DNA of 64,000 nucleotides from Gammaproteobacteria bacterium (GCA_009937445.1 JAACFM010000006.1:1-64000), one strand, 5' to 3'; positions 20,270 to 31,598 are shown, numbered from the stretch's first letter. The notes: generated by a model from the letters alone, not told the origin. A program made the numbers and translations.

Positions 20270-21641
20270 CCTCAGTCAGCTCCGCCGGGTCCAGCAGGCG
20301 GTCCAGTTCCTCATCCGTAAGATCCGTCATCTCTCGAGCCACATCTTTTACAGGCCGACCCTGCTTGTAAGCCGCTTTGGCGACTGCAGCGCCTTTTTCA
20401 TATCCAATAACCGGATTGAGGGCGGTGACAAGAATCGGATTGCGATACAGAGCGCGGTTGATGTTGTCGAGGTTCACCGTGAACCCGGCAATCGCCTTGT
20501 CCGCAAGGCAACGGCTGGCATTGGCCAGCAGCTCGATGCTCTGCAACAAGTTGTAGGCCACCACCGGCAGCATAACGTTCAACTGAAAGTTTCCGGACTG
20601 GCCGCCCATAGCGATGGTTGCATCGTTGCCGACCACCTGCGCGCAAACCATTGCGACGGCCTCCGGTATCACGGGGTTGACCTTGCCCGGCATGATGCTC
20701 GAGCCCGGTTGCAGCGCCGGCAGGGCAATTTCCCCTATGCCGGCCAACGGTCCTGAGTTCATCCAGCGCAGGTCATTTGCGATTTTGGTAAGGCTCACGG
20801 CCAGAACTCGCAGCTGACCGGACGTCTCAACGGCCGCATCCTGACTGCTCAAACCTTCGAACCTGGATTCAGCAGACGTAAATGGAACCCCGGCCTGTTC
20901 GCTCAATAGAGCAGCAACCTTTTCGCCAAACCGCGGATGTGCGTTGATCCCCGTGCCTACAGCCGTTCCGCCCTGTGCGAGCGCCACAAGACGCTTCATT
21001 GTGTCATTCAGCCGTTCTGTTGCATGGTCAATCTGTGCCCTCCAGCCGTCGAGCTCCTGCCCGAGCGTTACTGGCATGGCGTCCATCAGGTGCGTGCGGC
21101 CCGTCTTGACAACATCCCGGGTTTCATCCGCCTTGGCCTCCAGGACGCCTGCAAGATGTTGCAGGGCCGGTAGCAGCTTTTTCTGAATGGAGATCGCGGC
21201 ACTGACGTGAACACAGGTCGGGATGACGTCATTGCTACTTTGACTCATATTGACGTGGTCGTTCGGATGAACGTCCGCGCCCAGCTCAGCCGTCGCCAGA
21301 TGCGATATGACCTCGTTCGCATTCATGTTCGAGCTGGTGCCCGATCCGGTCTGGAATACATCGATCGGAAAGTGTTCATCGTACCCGCCTTCAGACACCA
21401 ACAGCGCAGTCTTCTGAATGGCTGCAGCGATTTCGCTTTTCAGCAAACCCAACTCGGAATTTGCCCCGGCCGCGGCCCATTTGACGAGCCCCAGAGCCTC
21501 GATGAACTGACGCGGCATTGGTAGCCCCGAAATCGGGAAGTTATCGACTGCGCGCTGCGTCTGTGCGCCCCACAGTGCATCTTCCGGAACCTCAAGTTCA
21601 CCCATGCTGTCCTTCTCGATGCGAAATGCTTTCTTACTCAT
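20253..21641 (-). CDS. fumC: Class II fumarate hydratase
   Basis: EKDSMGELEVPEDALWGAQTQRAVDNFPISG, GSSIMPGKVNPV signature. Confidence 0.94.
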   Translation of the reverse strand: MSKKAFRIEKDSMGELEVPEDALWGAQTQRAVDNFPISGLPMPRQFIEALGLVKWAAAGANSELGLLKSEIAAAIQKTALLVSEGGYDEHFPIDVFQTGSGTSSNMNANEVISHLATAELGADVHPNDHVNMSQSSNDVIPTCVHVSAAISIQKKLLPALQHLAGVLEAKADETRDVVKTGRTHLMDAMPVTLGQELDGWRAQIDHATERLNDTMKRLVALAQGGTAVGTGINAHPRFGEKVAALLSEQAGVPFTSAESRFEGLSSQDAAVETSGQLRVLAVSLTKIANDLRWMNSGPLAGIGEIALPALQPGSSIMPGKVNPVIPEAVAMVCAQVVGNDATIAMGGQSGNFQLNVMLPVVAYNLLQSIELLANASRCLADKAIAGFTVNLDNINRALYRNPILVTALNPVIGYEKGAAVAKAAYKQGRPVKDVAREMTDLTDEELDRLLDPAELTEGGIKH

Positions 21642-21746
21642 TGCCTGTCTTGCTCCGTACGGGAAATCCGCCGTCTGGTCGGTTTAGTTCGTGTATGATT
21701 CGCGCTTTGCGCGCCGAAGTCTACACTGGTTTTCCCCACATGTTAG

Positions 21747-23141
<1,395 letters not shown>

Positions 23142-23152
23142 GCGCAAACCGC

Positions 23153-24286
23153 ATGCTTAAAATGCCAGAACGACTAACGCCCGAGTCTTTTCTCGAACGA
23201 CACTGGCAGAAAAAGTCCTTGTTCATGCCGGCTGCGCTGGGTCGCGTTACACCGTCTATCTCCCGCAATGAGCTCGGCTGGTTGGCCACACTGGACGATG
23301 TCGAGTCCCGACTGGTCTTCGTCGATAGAAGCGGCGCGAAGACCCAATATCGAACAGAAACCGGACCCTTCGACGTCGAGTACTTGCAACAGCTGCCAAA
23401 ACGGGACTGGACGCTGCTGATCCACGATGTCGAGAAACACCTCCCCGCCATGCGAGCGTTGTTCCACCAGGTACCGTTCATTCCGGATTGGCGATTCGAT
23501 GATCTGATGGTCAGTTTCGCGGCACCCGGTGGCGGTGTCGGCCCTCACCAGGACAATTACGACGTCTTTCTCTGCCAGGGGACCGGCATCCGCAACTGGC
23601 GATTCACAACTGATGCAGTCGCAGACGATCCCGAGGCCAGCAGTGATCTTGCACTTCTATGTGAGTTTGCAAGTAAAGAAGATTACAACTGCGCCAATGG
23701 CGACGTCCTGTATCTGCCTCCGGACGTCGCACACTGGGGCACCGCCAAGCGCGCCTGCATCACTTATTCCATTGGAATGCGTGCACCGCAGGCAGCTGAT
23801 GTTGCCTATTCCCTGAACAGCACCGTCTCCGATGCGGAGGCGTTCTATCGCGATCCGGACTTGACAGCGGACGAGGCTCAGCCTGGCCGAATATCCCAGC
23901 GCTCAACTCAACGAGCGATCAATACACTAGCGCTACCGCGGGACAGGCAACATGACGTCGCCAGCGCCCTCGGTCGATTTGCAACCGAGCCCAAAGACTG
24001 GTTGCGACCGGATAGTCCTACGCCGGAGGAAACTGCGCTCCTGTTCGACCATGCGCAGAAAGGCGGGCAGCTCCATGTTCACGGCATGTCCCATATTGCC
24101 TTCGATGATCGCAATGCGTACGTCAACGGCAACAACACGCCATTGCCGTCGGGTGCTTCGTCTTTGCTTGCCCGGGTGTGTGCGCAACGAACATTATCCA
24201 AACCGGTTCTGGAGACGATCGAACTGGCTGAGATGCTTGTCTGGATGATCCAGCAGGGCCTTTTTGAGGTACCTGAGAATTTCTGA
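23153..24286 (+). CDS. roxA: Cupin-domain ribosomal protein L16 arginine hydroxylase (RoxA/YcfD-like)
   Basis: FLERHWQKKSLFMPAAL, GGGVGPHQDNYDVFLCQGTGIRNW, LYLPPDVAHWG. Confidence 0.87.
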   Translation: MLKMPERLTPESFLERHWQKKSLFMPAALGRVTPSISRNELGWLATLDDVESRLVFVDRSGAKTQYRTETGPFDVEYLQQLPKRDWTLLIHDVEKHLPAMRALFHQVPFIPDWRFDDLMVSFAAPGGGVGPHQDNYDVFLCQGTGIRNWRFTTDAVADDPEASSDLALLCEFASKEDYNCANGDVLYLPPDVAHWGTAKRACITYSIGMRAPQAADVAYSLNSTVSDAEAFYRDPDLTADEAQPGRISQRSTQRAINTLALPRDRQHDVASALGRFATEPKDWLRPDSPTPEETALLFDHAQKGGQLHVHGMSHIAFDDRNAYVNGNNTPLPSGASSLLARVCAQRTLSKPVLETIELAEMLVWMIQQGLFEVPENF

Positions 24287-24347
24287 CCATATGTGAGGTA
24301 AATATAGGCTGGGATTAATTTCGCAGCCTCTCCCAAACCCAATAATC

Positions 24348-24941
24348 ATGCGGCATGCGAATAATTTTCAACGGCAGGCTCTCGTCCAAAACGTGACGCA
24401 GTTAGCACTGGGGACGATCAACGCCCGGTACTATTATCAACCTATGGAACAAACACGCGAAAAAGGTAAACGCTGGGTCATCTCTACTCGGGAAGAAATG
24501 CAGCAAGCGGCGCTCGATGTCGTTAGCGAAGCATCCCGAAAGGTGTCCATCTTCACCCATGATCTCGAACCCGGCATTTACGACTCGCCCGAGTTCCTGG
24601 AGATCATCAAGCGAATGGTCTTGTCACAGACCTACGCACGCATTCGTGTATTGATCGCGAACCCAAATCGAGCGGTGAAAAACGGCAATAACTTTGTGCA
24701 CCTGGGTCGGCGCCTGAACACCTACATCGAGTTTCGTCATGTACGCGAAGACTTGCGAACGCATGCCGAGGCATTTTGTATCGCGGATGAAACCGCACTC
24801 GTCTATCGCTTGCAGGCGGACCGCTGGGAAGGAATCGTCGATACCTACGAGCCGGCAGTTGCCAAACTGTACGGTACGATGTTTGACGAAATCTGGTTAG
24901 CCAGTGAAGTCGAGATGGAATTTCGCCAACTCGGTATCTAG
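24348..24941 (+). CDS. Conserved protein, DUF7931/phospholipase-D-like fold suspected
   Basis: RKVSIFTHDLEPGIYDSPEFLEIIKRM, HAEAFCIADETALVYR; lies between roxA and a Nudix gene. Confidence 0.6.
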   Translation: MRHANNFQRQALVQNVTQLALGTINARYYYQPMEQTREKGKRWVISTREEMQQAALDVVSEASRKVSIFTHDLEPGIYDSPEFLEIIKRMVLSQTYARIRVLIANPNRAVKNGNNFVHLGRRLNTYIEFRHVREDLRTHAEAFCIADETALVYRLQADRWEGIVDTYEPAVAKLYGTMFDEIWLASEVEMEFRQLGI

Positions 24942-24947
24942 AATCTT

Positions 24948-25454
24948 TTGAAAGGCACACGGATGCATGCAACCGATCTGACAGTCGCTGCTGTCGTCGA
25001 CCTTGATGGCCGATTCCTGCTTGTCGAAGAACAGGCAATGAACCGAAAAGTCCTCGGCCAACCCGGTGGCCACATTGAAGCCGGCGAATCCCCTGAGCAG
25101 GCCGTCGTCCGCGAAACACTCGAAGAAACCGGATGCGTGGTTGAGTGCGGTGAACTCATTGGCGTCTATCTCTGGATTCAACCCCAGACTCGCCAGCAGT
25201 TCCTCAGAATTGCCTACGAAGCCAAATTCATCTCCTGTGACGAAGAACAGGAGCTGGATCAGGGAATAATCGCAAGGCGCTGGGCAACTCTCCCCGAACT
25301 CGAGTCGCGCCAATCGATGCTGCGCTCTCCAGCCGTACTCCGTTGCGTCCGGGACTACACCACTGGAAAACGACAGTCCGACGAATTATTGACCGGGATG
25401 TTACCGCTGCAACAAAACGTTCATCGAGTCCTGGCCACTGCCGATCTGGTCTGA
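24948..25454 (+). CDS. nudJ: NudJ-like Nudix hydrolase
   Basis: VAAVVDLDGRFLLVEEQ, GQPGGHIEAGESPEQAVVRETLEETG Nudix box. Confidence 0.82.
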   Translation: MKGTRMHATDLTVAAVVDLDGRFLLVEEQAMNRKVLGQPGGHIEAGESPEQAVVRETLEETGCVVECGELIGVYLWIQPQTRQQFLRIAYEAKFISCDEEQELDQGIIARRWATLPELESRQSMLRSPAVLRCVRDYTTGKRQSDELLTGMLPLQQNVHRVLATADLV

Positions 25455-25749
25455 CACCCGTCTTACTTTATTTAACATAAACTTCACATCAGCCAATTGG
25501 GCCTCCGACATTGTGCCCGCTGATGATTTCCTGCGTTACCGCCACCTTTAGGGAAATTGGATAAGTACTGCTTTCCGACAGGATCGAAATCCAATGGAGC
25601 ACGCCCTGTATCCGAATTACAACGGGTAAAAAGTCGAAATAATCGTTATACTGCCCTCCAGCCGGACAAAGAGTCGGAACATACGTTAGGCGCTGCGTGT
25701 CAAGCAATTTGGCAAGTTTACTTTCAGATAAGTCCTGACGTAACTAATA

Positions 25750-28700
25750 ATGATAAGGCGATTAAACGCCAGCAGTTGGGAAAGTGTATTGATGAGCGAG
25801 CACATTGTAAGACGTACATCTTATGTTCGATTGAATCGTTGGGTGCGTCAACCGAGTTTCAAGACGGGTCTAGCGTTCTTACTATTGTTACTGATCGGGG
25901 TATCCGTCAACGGACAGGACTTCGTCACTCCAGGCCCCAATGTCAACCTCATCGGCGCTACGCCAAATCCTGAAAACCCCCTTAATATCCCCGATTTCGG
26001 CCTCAAGCAGCAGCAGGAACCGTCCTGTGTTATCAGGCCGTCGAACAACGCCTACATCATGTGCGCATACAATGATCTACGTGCGTCCGACACTGAGGTC
26101 CAGGGTGATTCGTGGATTGGTTACTCGGAGTCCGGTGACAAAGGCCTGACGTGGCGGAGCTACCTCGCGCCGGGCTACAAATTGCACCCCACAAACTCTG
26201 TACAAGGTGTGGGCTTCGCGGCAGATCCCAGTCTTGTGGCGATCCCGGGGTCCTACGCATTACCAGACTCTGACTCGGTTGACTCGCCAGGGCTCACAAT
26301 CCTGAATTATATCGGCGCAAACCGGGACAGCAGCGTCGGCGTGCTTGTCGCCCAGCGCTTTGTCGATAACGAGCAGGAAGACCAACGGCACAATTTGCCT
26401 GAGAATCGACATTTCATCATTGCAGACGGTTCGTCCGGGCGGTTTATCGACAAGCCGGCATTTCTTTTTGTTCCAAGCGACTCTGGCTCCCAGAGCTATG
26501 TCCAAAAGACTATTAATATCGAAGGACCTGGGGATCCCATAGATGTCTCAGTTACGAGCGGGACCCTGGTGGTTGCCTACGCGGTATTCACCGGCAGCAG
26601 CAGCGTAAAGGTTTACATACAAACCTCTATCGATTTCGGCGAGAACTGGTCGAATCCGACGAAAGTTTCGGAAAGCTTGAACGAGGTTACCGGCGTTAGC
26701 CTGTCCGCAATTGGACAAAAGGTCGTCGCGACCTGGCGACAAAAAGCAGACACCAATAATCCCGATGCGGTTATTAGTGCCGTGAGCAAAAACAATAACC
26801 TGACAAGCTGGACGAAGCCCACAGAAGTATTCGCGTTTTGCCCATTTGATCAGCCGGCGACCGGCGTAAGTTTTCGTTCCTTCGCCTTTCCCTGGGTTGC
26901 CAACGACGGTAATCGATTCTGGACCTTTGTAGCGGATCGGCGCTTCGACGCGCCCGGTGGGGAGAGCACCAGCTGTGACCCCATACCGGAACTGCCGGGT
27001 ACCTATGACGGCATCCCACGGATCGTCGGCATGTCGTCTACGGATGGCATCAACTGGTTCGGCGGTGACTCTGCTAACCCAAACATTCCATTTATTGTAG
27101 ATGCGAACACGGACGACTCCAGCGGCAAACCGCTGGGCTTCCAGGTGATGCCCAGCGCTGTTGGTACCAAGGGTCGAATCGATCTTGCCTGGTACGACAC
27201 GCGCCGCGAAGCCTTGGGCTTGCCGCTTCAGGGGACGGGCTCGCCCGAAGAGCAAATTCCGTTGATTTACGACTACACCAGCACCGATGGACAAAGCAGC
27301 GCAAGAGTGTTGCGCAAAGCCGATGTCTGGATGACCCGCCTGACCGCCAGTGGCTGTGGCTCGAGCGGTGCCTGCGTCCCCGACATCCAATCACCGGTCC
27401 GTGTGTCGCAATACCCGGTGGCCTTCGCACCCAGCAAAGAGGCTGGTGTCCCCTACGCCACGCCCCTGGAGGTCGAGGCGCATCTACCAAATCACCGTCT
27501 CTATGCGAGCGGCACGCTCGCGTTTAAAGGTGACTACATTGCCATCGAAACGCCCCGGCTGCGGAAGACAGTGAGCGGCGCGTGGGTAAATAACAGCAAG
27601 CCGGTGGATTCCGGCTCGGACTTAGCCCCTTCCGCTTTCGAGGATGTCTTTGTCGCTTGGGGTGACAACCGCGACGTCCGGGTTGACTACGCATCGCCGT
27701 ACTTTCCGGCCGCAGACGACGACGACGGGCAAGTGCCCTATACGCCGCCGGGCGGCCCGGCCAAGACGACGTCCACTGGTTTTAAACTGGGCGAGATTCA
27801 GGAAGGTGCCAGCGAGCCGCTGGTGCAGGTTGATTCCGAGCTCAAAGCCGTTACAGAGTCCGACGACTCTGAGGACCCGACCACTCCAGCGGATAACACA
27901 CTTACCTGCAGCGTCGGACAAGATTTCAGCCGCAGTCGCGATTCAAACATTTATGGGTCGGTCGTTGCCGATGCGCCGAGTCTTAGAGCGCCGACAAACA
28001 ACAAGCCGCTCGGCACGATACAGCGCATGTTCCCGCTGGTGCTGAATAATCCCGACACGACCGGCCCGGAAGATTTTTGCCTGGTCATAAGTAATCAGCC
28101 GCAAGGTGCACCCGTAGTCGGACGCGCCTCGTTCTTCCAGCTGCCGGCCGTTCCTCCTTTTGATGTTCGCCCGGGCCAAGACCCACCGGCGCTGACGCGA
28201 CTTCCAGTGACCGTGGGGCCAGGATCGAGCGAATCCCGTGCAATATTTGTTTTTGCGAGCGCGGATGACGTCGTTCGCGTCGATGCGTACCTTGATGATG
28301 GCACTGAAGCTTGTGGTGCAAATCTCGCATCCAGCACTTTCGACGGCACGCTGCAAAACAGCATATTCATCAGCGATGGCAGTCTTCTTGAATCCGGTTA
28401 TTGCGCTACGACCCCGACGCCAGACGCATGTCTGCCGACGGCTATCGAAGAGACACACAATATTTCGCTGGCCAGCCTGAATCTGCAGGCGCCAGTCATC
28501 AAAGCGTCCGTATCGCTAAATCTGCAGGCGTTAAATCTGCAGGCACCGGCGCTGGGCGCGCTAAACCTGCAGGCGTTGAACCTGCAGGCGCCGACGATAG
28601 CTGCGCTGAACTTGCAGGCGCTCAACCTGCAGGCACTAAATCTGCAAGCGCTAAATCTCCAGGCACTGAACCTTCAGGCGCTGAATTTGCAAGCCTTGAA

Positions 28701-31590
28701 TCTGCAGGCCCTCAATTTGCAGGCCTTGAATCTGCAGGCCCTCAATTTGCAGGCCTTGAATCTGCAGGCCCTCAATTTGCAGGCACCGTCCCTCGGTGAC
28801 GGTAGTAATCCGAACAGTCCGACGATCCAGCTCGAACAGGCTGTTCTCAGTGACAATGTCTATTATCAAGACGTCACCTACATCGTAAATACGGATGCCA
28901 ACGTCACGACCACGTACTCAGCCGACATTAAACTGGATGTCAACAAGCTGAAGACGAATCCTCTGGTAGACGAGGACCCGGTCGTGCAGCTGATCGCGTG
29001 GACGCCAAACAGCGTTAACAGCGCGAGCGAGACAGGCTCAGCTGCGTGTGGCGGACCGGAGCCAGGCTTCCAGGCACAGGTGCTCGCCTTTACGACACTG
29101 GATGCGCTGAATCTGCAGGCGTTGGATCTGCCGGAAACCATTAATCCGGAAATACAGAACCCCTATAAAGGCACGATTTCATTTACCGGCATTCCGAATC
29201 AGAAAATCGCCCTTACCGTTCGAACCTGGGCGACGGGTGGCACCAAAGACAAAATGGTACTGGAGTTCAATAAGTGGGTCGCCTGCATGAATGAGGATCA
29301 GGCTGCAGAGGATCCGGAATATTGTTCGAATCAGGGTATTGGCAACGTGATCAAGTTCGGTGCGAGTGCGCAGGGTTGTGCAACGAGCGAGAAGGTCTTG
29401 ATTGATGAGGTTACCGGCGAACCCGTTATTGATCCGGCTACTGGTCTTCCAATTCCCGTTTATGACGATAGCGACTGTCTGAACGATGAAGACGAGAAGA
29501 TTCGCCCGGATATCGAGCCGCCGACTGTGTTTCCGATTGATCCGAGCCTCTTTTTACCCCCAGTGCCTTACACCACGACGAGTTCGGATCCGATAGAGAT
29601 CACCATTATTTGGCCGATTACGGCAATTGACGAGTTCGACAGCCTCGACTTCGCGTGTACCATCGGCGGTGAAATGGTTGACATAGTTGACGTATCGCTT
29701 GGTGGCGACAACAACGACGAGCTAACCGTCAGGTTTGCAGACAAGTTCCCAATCGGCACGACGCCGGTCAGTTGTTCCGTGACGGACTCATCCGGGAATG
29801 CGACGACGGCGGATTTCTCTGTTGAAGTGATTGACGGCGTGCCGCCGGTGTGGACAACGCCGGATGACATTGTTGAGGTTAATGCTGACCCGGACACGGG
29901 CACCGTGGACGCTAGCCTGCTTGATCTCGAATCCTACGTCGATGCAACCGACAACGTGGGCATCGTGGGTAGTGTCAGCTGCAGCGCGGACCCGAGTACG
30001 ATAACAACCCTTACCCCAAGCACCGTCACCTGCACGGCAAGCGACGGCGCAGGAAACGAATCGGAGGGGACGTATTCGATCATCGCGAAGGACATAACGG
30101 CGCCGATGTTGACGCCTCTGAGCAGCCTTGTTCAGGTTGATTTGGGCGAGAACATGGACAAGGTGGACGCCAGTACCCTTGATCTCGCATCCTACGTCGT
30201 TGCAACCGACAACGTGGACACCGTGGTTGGTGTCAGCTGCAGCGCAGTACCGAACCTGATAACGACCCTTAGCGAAAGCACGGTCACCTGTAAGGCAAGC
30301 GACCTAGCAGAAAACGAATCGACGGTGACATATCAGATCATCGCGAAGGACATAACGGCACCGGTGTTGATCCCGCCGAGCGACCTTGTTGAGGTTGATG
30401 CGGACCCGGACACGGGCACTGTGACCGCCAGCTCCGCTGTGCTCGCATCCTACGTCGTTGCAACCGACAACGTGGACACCGTGGTTGGTGTCAGCTGCAG
30501 CGCGGACCCGAACCTCATAACGACTCTTAGCGCAAGCACCGTCACCTGTACGGCGATCGACAGCGCAGGAAACGACTCGATGGCGATGTATTCGATCATT
30601 GCGAAGGACATAACGCCGCCGGTGTTGACGCCGCCGTTCGGCACTGTTGAGGTTGATGCGGACCCGGCCACGGGAACCGTGGACGCTAGCCTGCTTGATC
30701 TCGCATCCTACGTCATTGCAACCGACAACGTGGACACCGTGGTTGATGTCAGCTGCAGCGCGGACCCGAACCTCATAACGACTCTTAGCGAAAGCACCGT
30801 CACCTGTACGGCGATCGACAGCGCAGGAAACGACTCGATGGTGACATATCAGATCATTGCAAAGGACGAAATTGCACCAGCGATCAACGCGTCAAACCGT
30901 ACGGTATACCGTGACTATGCCAATATGATGTACCCATTTTGGGGAATCATAGATGCGGCTGAACTATCCTCCAGAGTGACTGTGACCGATGGTGGCGTTG
31001 ATATAACGAGCAGCGCTAACCTCAGCTGCAGCCGGGATGATCCGCCCGAACAAATCGAACCACCAGCCGATCCCGAGGCACCGTTACCTCCGCTTCTCAC
31101 CGACTCTGACTTCGTGTTCATTGACGGTGATGACATTCTCGATGAAGACGAGCCTTACAGCATCACCTGTACGGCATCAGACTTGTCAGGCAACCCGGGG
31201 ACTGCGTCCTTCTTACTCACGGTTAGCTATCTGTACGACATCAATCTCGAGCTGCCGAAAGGACTCGCGCACGCCGGCTCTACCATACCGATTGACTTTG
31301 ATTATCGTGAATGGGATGGCGGCGCGATTATTGACAGCTCCCTCATTCCAGTCCGCGTGTCGTGGGCGAAGATGACAGACAATAGCTGTGAAATTCAGGA
31401 CACAGACGTCCCCGAAGAGTCCACCGGGTTAGGTGAAGATTCCGGCAACAGCGACTTCCGCTATTCATTCAGTTCAGACCAGTGGCAGTTCAGCTGGCAG
31501 ACGCCCCCATTGATTGGCTACTACCGGCTGGCGATCTCGCCGCCGGGCAAGTTTGTGGACAATGCCACGGAGTGCGTCAACTTAAGGTAA
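25750..31590 (+). CDS. Giant secreted modular protein: sialidase/BNR-like region, LNLQ pentapeptide array, HYR-like repeats, PxKF-like C-terminus
   Basis: 1946-codon ORF; hydrophobic leader GLAFLLLLLIGVSVNGQ; DKGLTWRSYL; LNLQA repeats; four 86-residue repeats (ITAPVLxPPSxLVEVDADPDTGTV...TVTCTAxDSAGN); GLAHAGSTIPIDFDY near the end. A start at 25792 (MSEHIVRR) is equally plausible. Confidence 0.85.
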   Translation: MIRRLNASSWESVLMSEHIVRRTSYVRLNRWVRQPSFKTGLAFLLLLLIGVSVNGQDFVTPGPNVNLIGATPNPENPLNIPDFGLKQQQEPSCVIRPSNNAYIMCAYNDLRASDTEVQGDSWIGYSESGDKGLTWRSYLAPGYKLHPTNSVQGVGFAADPSLVAIPGSYALPDSDSVDSPGLTILNYIGANRDSSVGVLVAQRFVDNEQEDQRHNLPENRHFIIADGSSGRFIDKPAFLFVPSDSGSQSYVQKTINIEGPGDPIDVSVTSGTLVVAYAVFTGSSSVKVYIQTSIDFGENWSNPTKVSESLNEVTGVSLSAIGQKVVATWRQKADTNNPDAVISAVSKNNNLTSWTKPTEVFAFCPFDQPATGVSFRSFAFPWVANDGNRFWTFVADRRFDAPGGESTSCDPIPELPGTYDGIPRIVGMSSTDGINWFGGDSANPNIPFIVDANTDDSSGKPLGFQVMPSAVGTKGRIDLAWYDTRREALGLPLQGTGSPEEQIPLIYDYTSTDGQSSARVLRKADVWMTRLTASGCGSSGACVPDIQSPVRVSQYPVAFAPSKEAGVPYATPLEVEAHLPNHRLYASGTLAFKGDYIAIETPRLRKTVSGAWVNNSKPVDSGSDLAPSAFEDVFVAWGDNRDVRVDYASPYFPAADDDDGQVPYTPPGGPAKTTSTGFKLGEIQEGASEPLVQVDSELKAVTESDDSEDPTTPADNTLTCSVGQDFSRSRDSNIYGSVVADAPSLRAPTNNKPLGTIQRMFPLVLNNPDTTGPEDFCLVISNQPQGAPVVGRASFFQLPAVPPFDVRPGQDPPALTRLPVTVGPGSSESRAIFVFASADDVVRVDAYLDDGTEACGANLASSTFDGTLQNSIFISDGSLLESGYCATTPTPDACLPTAIEETHNISLASLNLQAPVIKASVSLNLQALNLQAPALGALNLQALNLQAPTIAALNLQALNLQALNLQALNLQALNLQALNLQALNLQALNLQALNLQALNLQALNLQALNLQAPSLGDGSNPNSPTIQLEQAVLSDNVYYQDVTYIVNTDANVTTTYSADIKLDVNKLKTNPLVDEDPVVQLIAWTPNSVNSASETGSAACGGPEPGFQAQVLAFTTLDALNLQALDLPETINPEIQNPYKGTISFTGIPNQKIALTVRTWATGGTKDKMVLEFNKWVACMNEDQAAEDPEYCSNQGIGNVIKFGASAQGCATSEKVLIDEVTGEPVIDPATGLPIPVYDDSDCLNDEDEKIRPDIEPPTVFPIDPSLFLPPVPYTTTSSDPIEITIIWPITAIDEFDSLDFACTIGGEMVDIVDVSLGGDNNDELTVRFADKFPIGTTPVSCSVTDSSGNATTADFSVEVIDGVPPVWTTPDDIVEVNADPDTGTVDASLLDLESYVDATDNVGIVGSVSCSADPSTITTLTPSTVTCTASDGAGNESEGTYSIIAKDITAPMLTPLSSLVQVDLGENMDKVDASTLDLASYVVATDNVDTVVGVSCSAVPNLITTLSESTVTCKASDLAENESTVTYQIIAKDITAPVLIPPSDLVEVDADPDTGTVTASSAVLASYVVATDNVDTVVGVSCSADPNLITTLSASTVTCTAIDSAGNDSMAMYSIIAKDITPPVLTPPFGTVEVDADPATGTVDASLLDLASYVIATDNVDTVVDVSCSADPNLITTLSESTVTCTAIDSAGNDSMVTYQIIAKDEIAPAINASNRTVYRDYANMMYPFWGIIDAAELSSRVTVTDGGVDITSSANLSCSRDDPPEQIEPPADPEAPLPPLLTDSDFVFIDGDDILDEDEPYSITCTASDLSGNPGTASFLLTVSYLYDINLELPKGLAHAGSTIPIDFDYREWDGGAIIDSSLIPVRVSWAKMTDNSCEIQDTDVPEESTGLGEDSGNSDFRYSFSSDQWQFSWQTPPLIGYYRLAISPPGKFVDNATECVNLR
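28474..28797 (+). repeat. LNLQ pentapeptide-coding array (15-bp units)
   Basis: Five interspersed [SA]LNLQ units, then 12 uninterrupted ALNLQ units at 28603-28782; 28693-28782 is three perfect 30-bp copies of gccttgaatctgcaggccctcaatttgcag. Confidence 0.97.
29842..30873 (+). repeat. Four tandem 258-bp (86-residue) HYR-like domain repeats
   Basis: Repeat starts at 29842, 30100, 30358 and 30616, next segment at 30874: exact 258-bp spacing; near-identical stretches between repeats 3 and 4. Confidence 0.93.
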
Positions 31591-31598
31591 TCGAATAT

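Noticed and set aside
25680-25710. GTTAGGC as an integron attC core
   Set aside because: Only one core-like heptamer; no matching RYYYAAC partner or attC fold, and no integrase.
26548-27390. 280-aa minus-strand ORF inside the giant gene
   Set aside because: Antisense to the sialidase-like region; low-complexity Arg/Gly-rich composition typical of shadow ORFs.
28474-28797. Short tandem DNA repeats as a CRISPR array
   Set aside because: 15-bp units without spacers, in frame within a long ORF, with synonymous variation: a protein repeat.
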